The notes under the pieces were generated by a model. It was not told the origin of the DNA. It ran no database searches and saw only the letters and a program-made list of their open reading frames with translations. This document shows, one piece after another, positions 1 through 7,167 of a stretch of DNA of 25,775 nucleotides. This stretch comes from a virus: positions 1 to 25,775 of IMG/VR virus record IMGVR_UViG_3300042310_000502; one strand, given 5' to 3'. Made by a program: the position numbers and the translations under genes. Every line of letters begins with the position of its first letter. Within the stretch, counting starts at the first letter, position 1.

Positions 1-19
1 GCATAGTGGTTAGTCCTTT
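1..19 (-). promoter_or_regulatory. Ribosome binding site and start codon of a gene leaving the left edge
   Basis: Read on the minus strand, an AAAGGA Shine-Dalgarno (bases 19-14) is followed nine bases later by an ATG at bases 4-2. Only the start codon lies in the window, so nothing can be said about the product. The site is 20 bases downstream of the stop of the minus-strand gene at 39-329, which suggests the two belong to one leftward operon. Confidence 0.5.
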
Positions 20-38
20 GTGATGGGGGTTAAAGGGG

Positions 39-329
39 TCAAACGTCACACCGCGCCCAAACAGAGCCGTCAGGGCAGGTCAAAAGATTGCCAACATCTT
101 CTAAATAATGAGAACGAAACTCTACCGCTGCAGCCTCAAAACTGGGGTAATGGCTAAAATCACCAACCCAACCAATAGGATCAAACTCACGATCTTCTAA
201 CGTGGCGTCTGCCATTTCGTCATAATAGTTGAATAGCGTTTCGAATTGTTCTCTGGTAATGCCGCTGTACTGCTGTAAATTTTTGCAAAGTAACCACGCT
301 TGGCCAGCACTCAAAATTTCGATGATCAT
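39..329 (-). CDS. Small acidic phage hypothetical protein (96 aa)
   Basis: The function is unknown. The start ATG (bases 329-327) is preceded on the minus strand by AAGGA about nine bases upstream, a good ribosome site. The protein has an N-terminal part beginning MIIEIL, then a middle rich in Asp, Glu and aromatic residues with the string EFDPIGWVGDFSHYPSFEAA. That pattern (acidic helix, then FDPI, then an aromatic-acidic stretch and 'SFEEA') recurs in small uncharacterised phage proteins as far as I recall, without an assigned role. It is transcribed away from the structural genes, from a strong promoter at 393-421, so it is probably part of an early or middle non-structural block. No membrane segment or signal peptide is visible. 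Confidence 0.75.
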   Translation of the reverse strand: MIIEILSAGQAWLLCKNLQQYSGITREQFETLFNYYDEMADATLEDREFDPIGWVGDFSHYPSFEAAAVEFRSHYLEDVGNLLTCPDGSVWARCDV

Positions 330-392
330 TTTTATTTTTCCTTGTTTTATTTATTGGTTAGAGAGCCTAAGACCTTAAGCCTTATTGATAGC

Positions 393-421
393 AGTATGGT
401 AGCAAATTGGTACGTTGTCAA
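393..421 (-). promoter_or_regulatory. Leftward sigma70-type promoter
   Basis: On the minus strand a perfect TTGACA (bases 421-416) is followed by a 17-base spacer and CATACT (bases 398-393, 4 of 6 consensus positions). Transcription would start near base 386, leaving a leader of about 57 bases before the ATG at 329. Host RNA polymerase could use this element without help. An ACGT-containing repeat array lies directly upstream of the -35 box, and a further ACGT (412-415) abuts the -35 box inside the spacer. Confidence 0.65.
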
Positions 422-428
422 CTGTAAA

Positions 429-482
429 ATTTTACGTGCTGTTTTTTACGTGCAATTTTTTACGTGTGTTATTTTTTACGTA
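429..482. repeat. Four-copy TTTTTTACGTG array upstream of the leftward promoter
   Basis: Four direct copies of a T-tract followed by ACGT are visible: TTTTACGTG at 430-438, TTTTTTACGTG at 442-452 and 456-466, and TTTTTTACGTA at 472-482. The ACGT cores start at 434, 448, 462 and 478, so spacing is 14, 14 and 16 bases. The array is non-coding and begins eight bases beyond the -35 box of the leftward promoter. It could be an operator or activator array, an A-tract UP-like element, or origin iterons; the sequence alone does not decide. Confidence 0.7.
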
Positions 483-483
483 A

Positions 484-766
484 TACCCTAGTTTGGCGTT
501 TTTGCTTCTCTTCTTTACCCTTCTTTTTGGGCTTAGGGTAGTTTGCGGGATGCCTTATGCACTGCGCGTTTTGGGATAGCACTACCCTTACTACCCTTCT
601 TTTGGTTAAAGTAGATATATATTTGTCCCCGGCTCCCCAAAAAGTTGAATAGCATCTGTGGGGTATTTAATGGGGTTTTTACGGGTAGCAAGGGTAGTTT
701 TCCCCCCTTTTTTGCCGATATGTGGTTGTAATTTATAAGTTTTTTTTGTTACCCTTGGGATGGGTA
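484..766. repeat. Cluster of ten TACCC/GGGTA motifs in the divergent control region
   Basis: TACCC occurs at 484-488, 516-520, 583-587, 592-596 and 750-754. Its complement GGGTA occurs at 536-540, 661-665, 683-687, 692-696 and 762-766. Several extend to TACCCTT. Two pairs are 9-bp tandem repeats: ACTACCCTT twice at 581-598, and GGGTAG twice on the opposite orientation at 683-697. Inverted pairs with short spacers occur at 516-540 and 750-766. About 0.6 occurrences would be expected by chance in 283 bases counting both strands at even base composition. The cluster stops just before the packaging genes, so a packaging-start, operator or origin role is plausible. Confidence 0.7.
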
Positions 767-902
767 GTCGGGGGTGGGCGCATACGATTATCTTTTATTG
801 CTATTTACACGCAAAAAGTTTTGTGCTAGGCGCGTTGCCCGCGTCACTGGTGGCCAATTCTCCCCTTGCGTTGGGCATGAGATTGGGTTAGAACAAAACG
901 CA

Positions 903-1169
903 ATGGGGGTTGTGCGTATGCTGGTTAAGCGGCAAATTCTGGTTGGTGAAAAGGGCAGGGCAGGCCAAGACCACCATGCGGCACGGTTGAGCGATGAAGA
1001 GGTTGAGGAAATGCGAACGTTGTACGAGGATGGGCTAGGAACCTACAGCACGCTGGCAAAGCGTTTTGGCGTGGCTAAGAGCACAGTGGCCTATATTTGC
1101 CAATACGCTAGGCGCAACGCCATCCCTCGCACGATCACCGTGGTTGTTAAGCAAGCGGGGCAGGCATGA
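903..1169 (+). CDS. Small helix-turn-helix protein upstream of terminase
   Basis: The C-terminal half has a helix-turn-helix pattern: LSDEEVEEMRTLYEDG, then TLAKRFGVAKSTVAYIC (about residues 50-66 from the ATG at 903), as in resolvase-type and sigma-like HTH domains. Small phage proteins with the same 'LT/SDEEV..R.L..EG...LA..F.VS.STV' layout are common, usually without a proven role; DNA binding is the natural inference. The start is uncertain. A GTG at 774 gives 131 aa, but the extra 43 residues look unlike a conserved domain; ATG codons at 903 (88 aa) and 918 are alternatives, none with a strong ribosome site. Its stop overlaps the TerS start (ATGA, 1166-1169), so the two are translationally coupled. 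It may bind the TACCC array just upstream or assist packaging. Confidence 0.65.
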   Translation: MGVVRMLVKRQILVGEKGRAGQDHHAARLSDEEVEEMRTLYEDGLGTYSTLAKRFGVAKSTVAYICQYARRNAIPRTITVVVKQAGQA

Positions 1170-1693
1170 CAAGCGAACAACGCAAACCCGTGTACTACTC
1201 GCATGAGCTGTTTGATCGTATCTGCCAGCGCATATCAGAGGGCACCAGCCTAACGGCTATCTGCCGTGAGCCTGGAATGCCAACGCCACCCACGGTGCAT
1301 CGTTGGATCAGCAACGATCCCGCGTTGGCTGATTGCTACGTGCAAGCGGTTAAGGCTAGGGCGGAATTGATCTTTGATGAAATTCTTGAGATTACCGATG
1401 ACGCCCGCAACGATTGGATGGAAAAGCAGCTGGAAAACGGCAAAGTGATTGAGGTGCTGAACAAAGAACACGTTCAACGCTCTAAGCTTCGCGTTGACGC
1501 ACGGAAATGGGTGCTAGGATGCATGAACCCCGCGCAGTATGGAAACTTCACAAGGCAAGAGCTAACAGGCCGTGACGGTGCGCCCCTGCACCCCACGGTG
1601 CCAGTTAGCGACGCACAACTAGCCGCCGCGCTTAACGCCTTGGTAAAACCGCCCGCCGCTGAACAGGATGCGGATGTTAGCGACCTCTTTTAG
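1166..1693 (+). CDS. terS: Terminase small subunit
   Basis: This protein should recognise the viral DNA and recruit the large terminase for packaging. The 175-aa sequence has an N-terminal HTH region (about residues 28-51, SLTAICREPGMPTPPTVHRW), typical of the phage small terminase family in which the HTH is followed by a helical oligomerisation core. The core here has the expected helical, charged composition (LIFDEILEITDDARNDW, then RSKLRVDARKW at about 105-115) and the familiar 'NPAQYGNF' string before a variable tail. A GCAGG ribosome site lies just upstream, and the start overlaps the HTH gene by four bases. The last 26 bases overlap the large subunit gene, the usual terS-terL arrangement. 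Recognition rests on motif and position. Confidence 0.88.
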   Translation: MTSEQRKPVYYSHELFDRICQRISEGTSLTAICREPGMPTPPTVHRWISNDPALADCYVQAVKARAELIFDEILEITDDARNDWMEKQLENGKVIEVLNKEHVQRSKLRVDARKWVLGCMNPAQYGNFTRQELTGRDGAPLHPTVPVSDAQLAAALNALVKPPAAEQDADVSDLF

Positions 1694-3266
1694 CCCTGAA
1701 CAAGTCGCGGCATTCACACCCCAACAACGCGCAGAGGCCTTGCGGTTGATCCACTTGCGCGGGGGAATTAAGCCTTGGTATCCATTGCCTGGCCCTCAAA
1801 CCATGGCCTATCAGAGCCAAGCGGATATTATCGGCTTTGGTGGTGCTGCTGGTGGCGGTAAGACCGATTTGATGTGCGGCAAAATCCTTACGCAGCACCA
1901 AGTAGGGATGATCTTAAGGCGCGAGGGAACGCAGCTAACGGGCATTGTGGACCGTCTGACCAGTTTGCTTAAGGGCAGGGATGGTTACAATGGGCAAGAA
2001 AAGATTTGGCGGCTCCCTGGCGGCCAGCAAATTGAGTTTGGATCGGTGCCCAACCCTGGCGATGAAACGAAATACCAAGGCCGCCCGCATGACTTCCTAG
2101 GCTTTGACGAAGCGACCAATTTCTTAGAGGCGACCGTGCGCTTCCTGTTGGGTTGGTTGCGGTCCACTGACCCCAAGCAACGCTGCCAAGCCTTGCTGAC
2201 GTTCAACCCACCAACAACCGCTGAAGGGCGTTGGATCATTCCGTTCTTTGCCCCTTGGCTTGATCCCCAATACCCTAAGCCCGCCGCTCCAGGTGAGGTG
2301 CGCTGGTGCGCGTCTATCAACGGTAAGGATCGCTGGGTGGCCGATAACCGCAGCTTTGTGCTTGATGGTGATGAAATTTGCTATGATTTTGATCCTAAAG
2401 CGTACAAGCCAGAGGATGTTATCCTGCCGCTATCTCGCACGTTCATCCCCTCTCGCGTGTCGGACAACCCCCACCTGTTCGGCACTGGCTACATGCGCAC
2501 GCTGCAGGCCTTGCCTGAACCCTTGCGTTCGCAAATGCTGTATGGTGATTTCCAAGCGGGCATTGAAGACGACCCCTGGCAGGTTATCCCTACCACGTGG
2601 GTGCAGTTGGCGATGGATCGATGGAAGGAACCAGCACGCAAAGCTCCGATGCAGTCCGTAGGATGTGACGTGGCGCGTGGGGGTAAGGACAACACGATCA
2701 TCGCCCGCCTGCATGAGGATAATTGGTTTGATATGCCATTGGTTTACACGGGCGCACAAACCCCTGACGGCCCAGCAATCATGGGGCTAATCATGGCCGC
2801 AACACGCGACAACGCGGTGCAGCATATCGATGTAATAGGGGTGGGGGCATCGCCCTATGACTTTTTGAGCAAAGCACGGCAACCCGTGGTAGGTGTGAAC
2901 GTGAGCGAAGCCGCAGTAGGAACGGATCAATCTGGCCGCCTAAGGTTCAAGAATCAGCGTTCACAGTTGTGGTGGCGCATGCGGGAAGAGTTAGACCCCA
3001 ACAACAACACTGGCCTGACCCTGCCCCCATCCAAAGAGCTACTTGCAGACCTCACTGCCCCTAAATGGGAATTGAAAGGATCGACAATTTACGTGGAAAG
3101 TAGGGAAGAGATTGTCAACCGTATTCGCAGGTCACCAGACTGGGCGACTGCCTACATTCTAGCCCTTATCCGCACGCCTAAAATTCAACATTTAACGGGC
3201 ATGGGCACGGGTGGGCATTCAACGCCACAAGTCAACTATGATCCGTACGCAAGTTTAGATCACTAA
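1668..3266 (+). CDS. terL: Terminase large subunit (packaging ATPase-nuclease)
   Basis: This is the motor that pumps DNA into the prohead and cuts the concatemer. The 532-aa length is typical. A Walker A motif GGAAGGGKT lies at residues 58-66, with the Q (Q51) eight residues upstream that podophage terminases carry. The Walker B motif is FLGFDEAT (D147, catalytic E148). The C-terminal RNase H-like nuclease begins near residue 331 with GCDVARGGKD, where D334 would be the first metal-binding Asp, and a second acidic strand follows at HIDVIGVGASP. The start at 1668 lies inside the terS gene; a second in-frame ATG is at 1674. No truncation or frameshift is seen. The portal follows after one small gene. 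Confidence 0.97.
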   Translation: MRMLATSFSPEQVAAFTPQQRAEALRLIHLRGGIKPWYPLPGPQTMAYQSQADIIGFGGAAGGGKTDLMCGKILTQHQVGMILRREGTQLTGIVDRLTSLLKGRDGYNGQEKIWRLPGGQQIEFGSVPNPGDETKYQGRPHDFLGFDEATNFLEATVRFLLGWLRSTDPKQRCQALLTFNPPTTAEGRWIIPFFAPWLDPQYPKPAAPGEVRWCASINGKDRWVADNRSFVLDGDEICYDFDPKAYKPEDVILPLSRTFIPSRVSDNPHLFGTGYMRTLQALPEPLRSQMLYGDFQAGIEDDPWQVIPTTWVQLAMDRWKEPARKAPMQSVGCDVARGGKDNTIIARLHEDNWFDMPLVYTGAQTPDGPAIMGLIMAATRDNAVQHIDVIGVGASPYDFLSKARQPVVGVNVSEAAVGTDQSGRLRFKNQRSQLWWRMREELDPNNNTGLTLPPSKELLADLTAPKWELKGSTIYVESREEIVNRIRRSPDWATAYILALIRTPKIQHLTGMGTGGHSTPQVNYDPYASLDH

Positions 3267-3281
3267 AGAAAGGCGCGAGAT

Positions 3282-3632
3282 ATGTGCGGTTTTGTGGATA
3301 GCATTGCAGATGCTGTTGGGGGTGGTGGCGGTGGCGGCCTTTTGGGCGGCCTTGTCGGTGGTGTTGTAGGGGCTTTGTTGGGTAGACCCGCGATGCAGCA
3401 GCCAGATACCAGTGCATTAGAGGCTAGGGCGCAGGCCAATGCGGACCGCGCTTACCAACAGGCAGACGAAGCTAAGAACAGGGCGAATGCCAAATCCCCG
3501 AATGTGCGAAATCTGCTTGCAGAGAACATTCAAGCCGCGTTGGGCGGTTCAAGTTCTACCATGTTGACTGGCCCGCAGGGGGTAGACCCTAAAAAACTTG
3601 CACTAGGCCAAAACACCCTCTTGGGGCAATAA
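3282..3632 (+). CDS. Small Gly-rich phage protein between terminase and portal
   Basis: The function is unknown. The 116-aa protein begins MCGFVDSIADAV, then has a glycine run and a hydrophobic Gly/Val/Leu segment (about residues 13-34, LLGGLVGGVVGALLG), which could be membrane-interacting. A charged helix with many Ala, Gln and Asn follows. It ends with TMLTGPQGVDP...LGQNTLLGQ, a C-terminal signature ('ILTGP.GV......TLLG') found in many small podophage proteins located next to the portal gene. A good ribosome site (AAAGAAAGG) precedes the ATG. Its position suggests a minor structural or assembly role, but this is inference. Confidence 0.8.
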   Translation: MCGFVDSIADAVGGGGGGGLLGGLVGGVVGALLGRPAMQQPDTSALEARAQANADRAYQQADEAKNRANAKSPNVRNLLAENIQAALGGSSSTMLTGPQGVDPKKLALGQNTLLGQ

Positions 3633-3635
3633 CGC

Positions 3636-5315
3636 ATGGGTGGTTACACCTCCAGCTTCAAAGAACGTGACGATATGTGGCGCCGCTGGACGGCATTGCA
3701 GACGGAACGCGCCAGTTGGGTGGACCATTGGAAAGAAATATCATCGTATATCTTGCCCCGTTCAGGGCAGTTTGTGGTAAGCGATGCCAATAAGGGCACC
3801 CGCAAACACAACAACATCTACGATAGCACTGGCACCAGAGCGTTGCGCGTTTTAGCAGCAGGGCTAATGGGCGGCGCGACTTCGCCAGCCCGCCCATGGT
3901 TCAGGCTCGCCACCCCCAACACTGACCTTATGGGCAGCGCGGCGGTGCAAGTCTGGCTATCGCAAGTGACCCGCATCTTGTTGGATGTGTTCTCTAAATC
4001 CAATACCTACCGCGTGCTACACACCATGTACGAAGAACTTGGTGCATACGGCACCGCTTGCGCCATCGTGGTTGACGACTTCAAAACAGGCATAAGGCTG
4101 GTACCACTAACCGCTGGCGAGTATTGCTTGGCGACCGACTTCAACGGGGATGTGACCACGGTATACCGCGAGCTGCAAGTTTCGGTAGGCGCGATGGTTA
4201 AAGAATTTGGCTACAGCAACTGTTCGGATGCGGTAAAAAACATGCACAGCAGGGGCAACCTGGATGCATGGGTTAAGATCATCCACGTGATAGAGCCGCG
4301 CTATGACCGCAATCCTAACATGAAGGACCAGGCCAACATGCCTTGGCGTTCAGTGTACATGGAAAGCGGGGCGAACCAAAGCAAGTTTCTGCGCGATGGG
4401 GGTTTTAACAGCTTCCGCGTGTTGGCTCCCCGCTGGGCGGTAAGCGGTGGGGATATATACGGCAACTCCCCTGGGATGGAAGCATTGGGGGATATTAAAC
4501 AGCTCCAGCACCAACAGTTGCGCAAAGCGGAAGCCATTGACTATAGCACCAGGCCGCCCCTACAAGCGCCGACAAGCCTTAAGAACCAAGACGTGAGCCG
4601 CCTACCTGGTGGCATAACCTACATTGATTCGGCCAGCGCCAGCACTGGTGTGCGCACCATGTTCGAAACAACGCTGAACCTCCAGCACCTGTTGATGGAC
4701 ATTCAAGACGTTAGGCAACGGATCAACCAGACGTTCTACACCGATTTGTTTTTGATGTTGTCGGGGCAAGACGTGGCGCGTATGACCGCGACAGAGGTGG
4801 CAGAAAGGCATGAAGAGAAGCTTCTCATGCTAGGCCCCGTGCTAGAACGCCTGCACAACGAGCTACTCGATCCTTTGGTATCCATGACCTTTGAACGGAT
4901 GATGGAAATAGGGCAGCTGCCCCCGCCCCCTAAGGAATTGGAAGGGGTTGATCTTAATGTTGATTTTGTGTCGATGCTGGCGCAGGCGCAACGCTCTGTC
5001 GCCACCAATTCTGTGGATCGCTTTGTCAACAACTTAGGGGCCATCGCCTCTATGAAGCCTAACATCTTGGACAAATTCGATGAAGACAAATGGGCGGACA
5101 AATACGCCGATATGTTGGGCATTGATCCTGAAATGATTGTCGCAGAGGACAAGGTTAAAGCCGTGCGTGACGAGCGCGCACAGCAACAGAAGATGGCGCA
5201 GCAGGCCGCTATGGCCGAAAGCGCGTCTAAGACGGCTAAGAATTTAGCAACATCACCCACCAACCAGGGCAACGCGCTTACCGATGCGACCGGCGCGTTC
5301 AGCGGTTACACTTAG
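3636..5315 (+). CDS. Portal (head-to-tail connector) protein, T7 gp8-like
   Basis: This protein forms the dodecameric ring at one capsid vertex through which DNA enters and leaves. The 559-aa sequence matches the head-tail connector family of podoviruses in length and motifs: W..HWKEISSYILPRSG near residues 28-45, then IYDSTGTRALRVLAAGLMGG, then SPARPWFRL. Later strings such as YGNSPGMEALGDIKQLQ and the helical QDVRQRINQTFYTDLFLML are also typical. The C-terminal tail (from about residue 505) is charged and Gln/Ala-rich. It starts four bases after the preceding stop. The order terL, small gene, portal, scaffold, capsid is standard for this phage group. Confidence 0.95.
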   Translation: MGGYTSSFKERDDMWRRWTALQTERASWVDHWKEISSYILPRSGQFVVSDANKGTRKHNNIYDSTGTRALRVLAAGLMGGATSPARPWFRLATPNTDLMGSAAVQVWLSQVTRILLDVFSKSNTYRVLHTMYEELGAYGTACAIVVDDFKTGIRLVPLTAGEYCLATDFNGDVTTVYRELQVSVGAMVKEFGYSNCSDAVKNMHSRGNLDAWVKIIHVIEPRYDRNPNMKDQANMPWRSVYMESGANQSKFLRDGGFNSFRVLAPRWAVSGGDIYGNSPGMEALGDIKQLQHQQLRKAEAIDYSTRPPLQAPTSLKNQDVSRLPGGITYIDSASASTGVRTMFETTLNLQHLLMDIQDVRQRINQTFYTDLFLMLSGQDVARMTATEVAERHEEKLLMLGPVLERLHNELLDPLVSMTFERMMEIGQLPPPPKELEGVDLNVDFVSMLAQAQRSVATNSVDRFVNNLGAIASMKPNILDKFDEDKWADKYADMLGIDPEMIVAEDKVKAVRDERAQQQKMAQQAAMAESASKTAKNLATSPTNQGNALTDATGAFSGYT

Positions 5316-5327
5316 AAAGTTTGAATT

Positions 5328-5828
5328 ATGGCGAATCTTACTATACAAGGCGTTGCGGGGCTATATACACCAAGCACCAACAATCTAGTTGGGCTTCTTG
5401 GCGTGGACGGCAAAGAATACCTTATCCCAGTGTCTGCAGCTTTCGCGCCCACACTAGTTGTCGCTGCGCAAACGATCACCACAGCGACCATCAACGGGGG
5501 CACCATCAACAACACCACAATTGGCGCGACAACCCGCAACACCATCGCTGGTACCCAACTATCGGTGACAGGAACTGATATATCTGGTACCCCTGGCAAC
5601 GGTACCGCCAACACAGGTTCGGGGCGTGCGGCTATCGCGGCGGCGGCCACAACCGTCACCGTCACCAACTCACAGGTTGCGGTTGCTGACCACGTCTTAA
5701 TCCAACCCCGTGCGGTGGGCACGCCTACCAAGTGGGCGGTAGTCACTGCAGCAGGCAGCTTCACAGTTACCGTGGACCTTGCACCTGCTGCTACGTGGCC
5801 TTTCGATTTTATTGTCATCAAGAACTAG
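5328..5828 (+). CDS. Putative head decoration or minor virion protein
   Basis: The product is not firmly recognised. The 166-aa protein is rich in Thr, Ala, Val and Asn and is probably all-beta. A first block (residues 1-45) with LGVDGKEYLIPVS is followed by an Asn/Thr-rich segment (ATINGGTINNTTIGATT, about 55-71), a linker style common in phage fibre proteins. The C-terminal domain (about 105-166) is VTVTNSQVAVADHVLIQP then AAGSFTVTV and FDFIVIKN; this C-terminal pattern recurs at the ends of phage decoration and appendage proteins. AGAAAG lies before the ATG. Position between portal and capsid genes supports a capsid-surface role, possibly a head fibre; this is inference. Confidence 0.7.
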   Translation: MANLTIQGVAGLYTPSTNNLVGLLGVDGKEYLIPVSAAFAPTLVVAAQTITTATINGGTINNTTIGATTRNTIAGTQLSVTGTDISGTPGNGTANTGSGRAAIAAAATTVTVTNSQVAVADHVLIQPRAVGTPTKWAVVTAAGSFTVTVDLAPAATWPFDFIVIKN

Positions 5829-5839
5829 AAAGAAACAAC

Positions 5840-6160
5840 ATGGTAAACATCGCCTACACCCCAGAAGAAACTGCAGACGAGCAAGGCGAAGCTAAAATTG
5901 TCAACTCGAAGTATCCTTACGGCACTTCGCTTTATTTGGATGAGGATACTCTAGCCAAAATTGGCATTGCCAAACTGCCAGAAGTAGGAAGTCAACTGCG
6001 GATGCAAATTTTGGTTACAGTGACCAGTGTTAGCCAAAGGCAAGAAGCAGACGGTGAAACCTGCCAAAATGTTGAACTTCAGGTCACGGATATGGAAGTC
6101 ACAGGGACAGAGGGGCAAGCCAATTCTACCGAACAAGCCAATAAACTGTATGGTTCTTAA
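5840..6160 (+). CDS. Small capsid-associated protein, candidate capsid staple
   Basis: This 106-aa protein probably stabilises the capsid. The true start is the ATG at 5840, preceded by AGAAAGAAAC; the frame is open further upstream but there it overlaps the previous gene. The core reads KYPYGTSLYLDEDTLAKIGI, then LPEVGSQLRMQILVTVTSVS, and near the end VELQVTDMEVT. The order 'PYG..L.LD...L.KLG...LP.VG' followed by beta-strands and 'L.ITDMEL' is characteristic of small proteins encoded next to the scaffold and capsid genes of BPP-1-like phages, some described as capsid staple or stabilising proteins. I recognise the family pattern; the staple role is carried over from memory of that family. 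Confidence 0.75.
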   Translation: MVNIAYTPEETADEQGEAKIVNSKYPYGTSLYLDEDTLAKIGIAKLPEVGSQLRMQILVTVTSVSQRQEADGETCQNVELQVTDMEVTGTEGQANSTEQANKLYGS

Positions 6161-6201
6161 GTGGTGGGCATAGAAATTTTAAAGTTTCTTATACTCCGCC
6201 C

Positions 6202-6525
6202 ATGAGCAGTTACGACCCAACGGATATTCGGGCGACCGAGAAAGTGGAAAGCGATCGTAAAGAGCGCCAACGCCTTACCCAACGCCAAGAAGCCGATGAT
6301 TTTAAATGGCTTATGTCTGATCCAAGAGGCCGCCGCGTCATGTGGGGACTTCTTGAAACCGCAGGCATCTATCGTTCTAGCTTCACGGGCAATTCGGAAA
6401 CGTTTTTCCGTGAAGGACAAAGGGTGGTTGGTTTGACTTATCTGAAAAAGATGGTTGAGCATTGCCCTGAAAAATATGCACTAATGACGAAAGAGAATAC
6501 CAGTGACAGATCAATCGCAGAATAG
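6202..6525 (+). CDS. Bbp19-like phage protein
   Basis: The 107-aa protein carries the conserved block of the Bbp19-like family from Bordetella phage BPP-1: DFKWLMSDPRGRRVMWGLLE, then AGIYRSSFTGNSETFFREGQ, then HCPEKYALMTKE (about residues 34-98). The molecular role of this family is not known to me; it is nearly always encoded beside the scaffold and capsid genes, so a virion or assembly role is likely. The start is unusual: no Shine-Dalgarno precedes the ATG, and a TATACT hexamer (6190-6195) lies six bases upstream, so a leaderless transcript is possible. The gene overlaps the scaffold gene by 23 bases. Confidence 0.88.
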   Translation: MSSYDPTDIRATEKVESDRKERQRLTQRQEADDFKWLMSDPRGRRVMWGLLETAGIYRSSFTGNSETFFREGQRVVGLTYLKKMVEHCPEKYALMTKENTSDRSIAE

Positions 6526-7156
6526 CGCCGCAATACCCAATGAAGGTGGTTCCCTGCTGGCACCAGGACCCGTGGCCGAAGGGGAAACCTTAGGCACGGT
6601 GGAAGGTGCGCAACCTAATGAAGACGGTTCCAACACTGACGCCGTGAAGACGGAAGAAGGTAAGAAAACGCAAGGTGCTCCCGCAGAGTATAAGGAGTTC
6701 ACGTTGGCCGAAGGGCATAAAGTGGACCCTGAAACAATGGGTGAGTTCAAGACGATTGCTAAAGAGCTAAACCTCAACCAAGAGCAGGCGCAACGCCTGA
6801 TTGAGCTTGGGGGAAAGATCGCGGATAAAGCCGCAGGTCCAGGTGAAGCGGCGATCGTTGCAAAAGCGAAAAGTATTTGGGGCGAACTTTCTACCGCGGA
6901 CAAAGAGTTTGGTGGCGATGACCTCGCCGCAAACCTAGCCGCAGCAAAGAAAACCTTGAAGACTTTTGGAACCCCAGAGTTAGGGCAACTGTTGGAAGAT
7001 TCTGGTTTGGGCAACCATCCTGAAGTCATCCGGCTTTTCTACCGTGTTGGTAAACAGATCAGTGACGACAAAGTTATCCTTTCCGGCTCTAGGGCTTCAG
7101 GGGGGCTTTCCGCTGCTGATACGCTTTACGGCACAACCTCCAACAAAACACCTTAA
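6503..7156 (+). CDS. Capsid assembly scaffolding protein
   Basis: This protein should guide assembly of the major capsid protein into a prohead and then leave. The 217-aa sequence has the expected composition: a disordered acidic N-terminus (residues 1-60, rich in Glu, Gly, Pro), then a helical part (FKTIAKELNLNQEQAQRLIELGGK), and a conserved C-terminal block with DKEFGGDDLAANLAAAKKTL, FGTPELGQLLEDSGLGNHPE and VIRLFYRVGKQISDD. These strings recur in scaffold-like proteins directly upstream of the capsid gene in many podophages. The start is a GTG at 6503 with GAAAGAGA upstream, inside the previous gene. Homologues are sometimes labelled peptidase, but no catalytic motif is visible here. Confidence 0.88.
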   Translation: MTDQSQNSAAIPNEGGSLLAPGPVAEGETLGTVEGAQPNEDGSNTDAVKTEEGKKTQGAPAEYKEFTLAEGHKVDPETMGEFKTIAKELNLNQEQAQRLIELGGKIADKAAGPGEAAIVAKAKSIWGELSTADKEFGGDDLAANLAAAKKTLKTFGTPELGQLLEDSGLGNHPEVIRLFYRVGKQISDDKVILSGSRASGGLSAADTLYGTTSNKTP

Positions 7157-7167
7157 GGAATTAAAAA

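Larger units (their letters stand above)
330..902. other. Divergent non-coding control region
   Basis: This stretch separates the leftward gene block from the rightward structural genes. It contains the leftward promoter, the ACGT array and the TACCC cluster described separately. For rightward transcription only a weak candidate is visible: TTGCCG at 712-717, 16 bases, then TATAAG at 734-739. Long T and C runs occur at 700-712 and 740-747. Its right end (774-902) is open in the frame of the HTH gene and could be that gene's N-terminus if a GTG at 774 is used. No convincing RNA gene was seen. Confidence 0.6.

Noticed and set aside
300-491. + strand open frame of 63 codons in the intergenic region
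   Set aside because: It overlaps the minus-strand gene, the leftward promoter and the T-rich array, and its product is low-complexity Phe/Val/Tyr from the T-tracts.
690-711. AAGGG...CCCTT followed by T-run as a terminator
   Set aside because: The stem is only about five base pairs with a loop of about ten bases, and the G-run belongs to the TACCC/GGGTA array.
2248-2661. + strand frame of 137 codons inside terL
   Set aside because: It is an alternate frame of a conserved terminase region, with a Cys/Arg/Pro-rich product and no ribosome site.
4736-5272. Long minus-strand frame opposite the portal gene
   Set aside because: It is antisense to a well-supported portal and gives a Ser/Thr/Ala-rich product without recognisable motifs.
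5312-5821. Minus-strand frame of 169 codons
   Set aside because: It mirrors the Thr/Ala/Val-rich decoration-type gene at 5328-5828, which has a ribosome site and fits the operon; the antisense product is Val/Ala/Thr low complexity.
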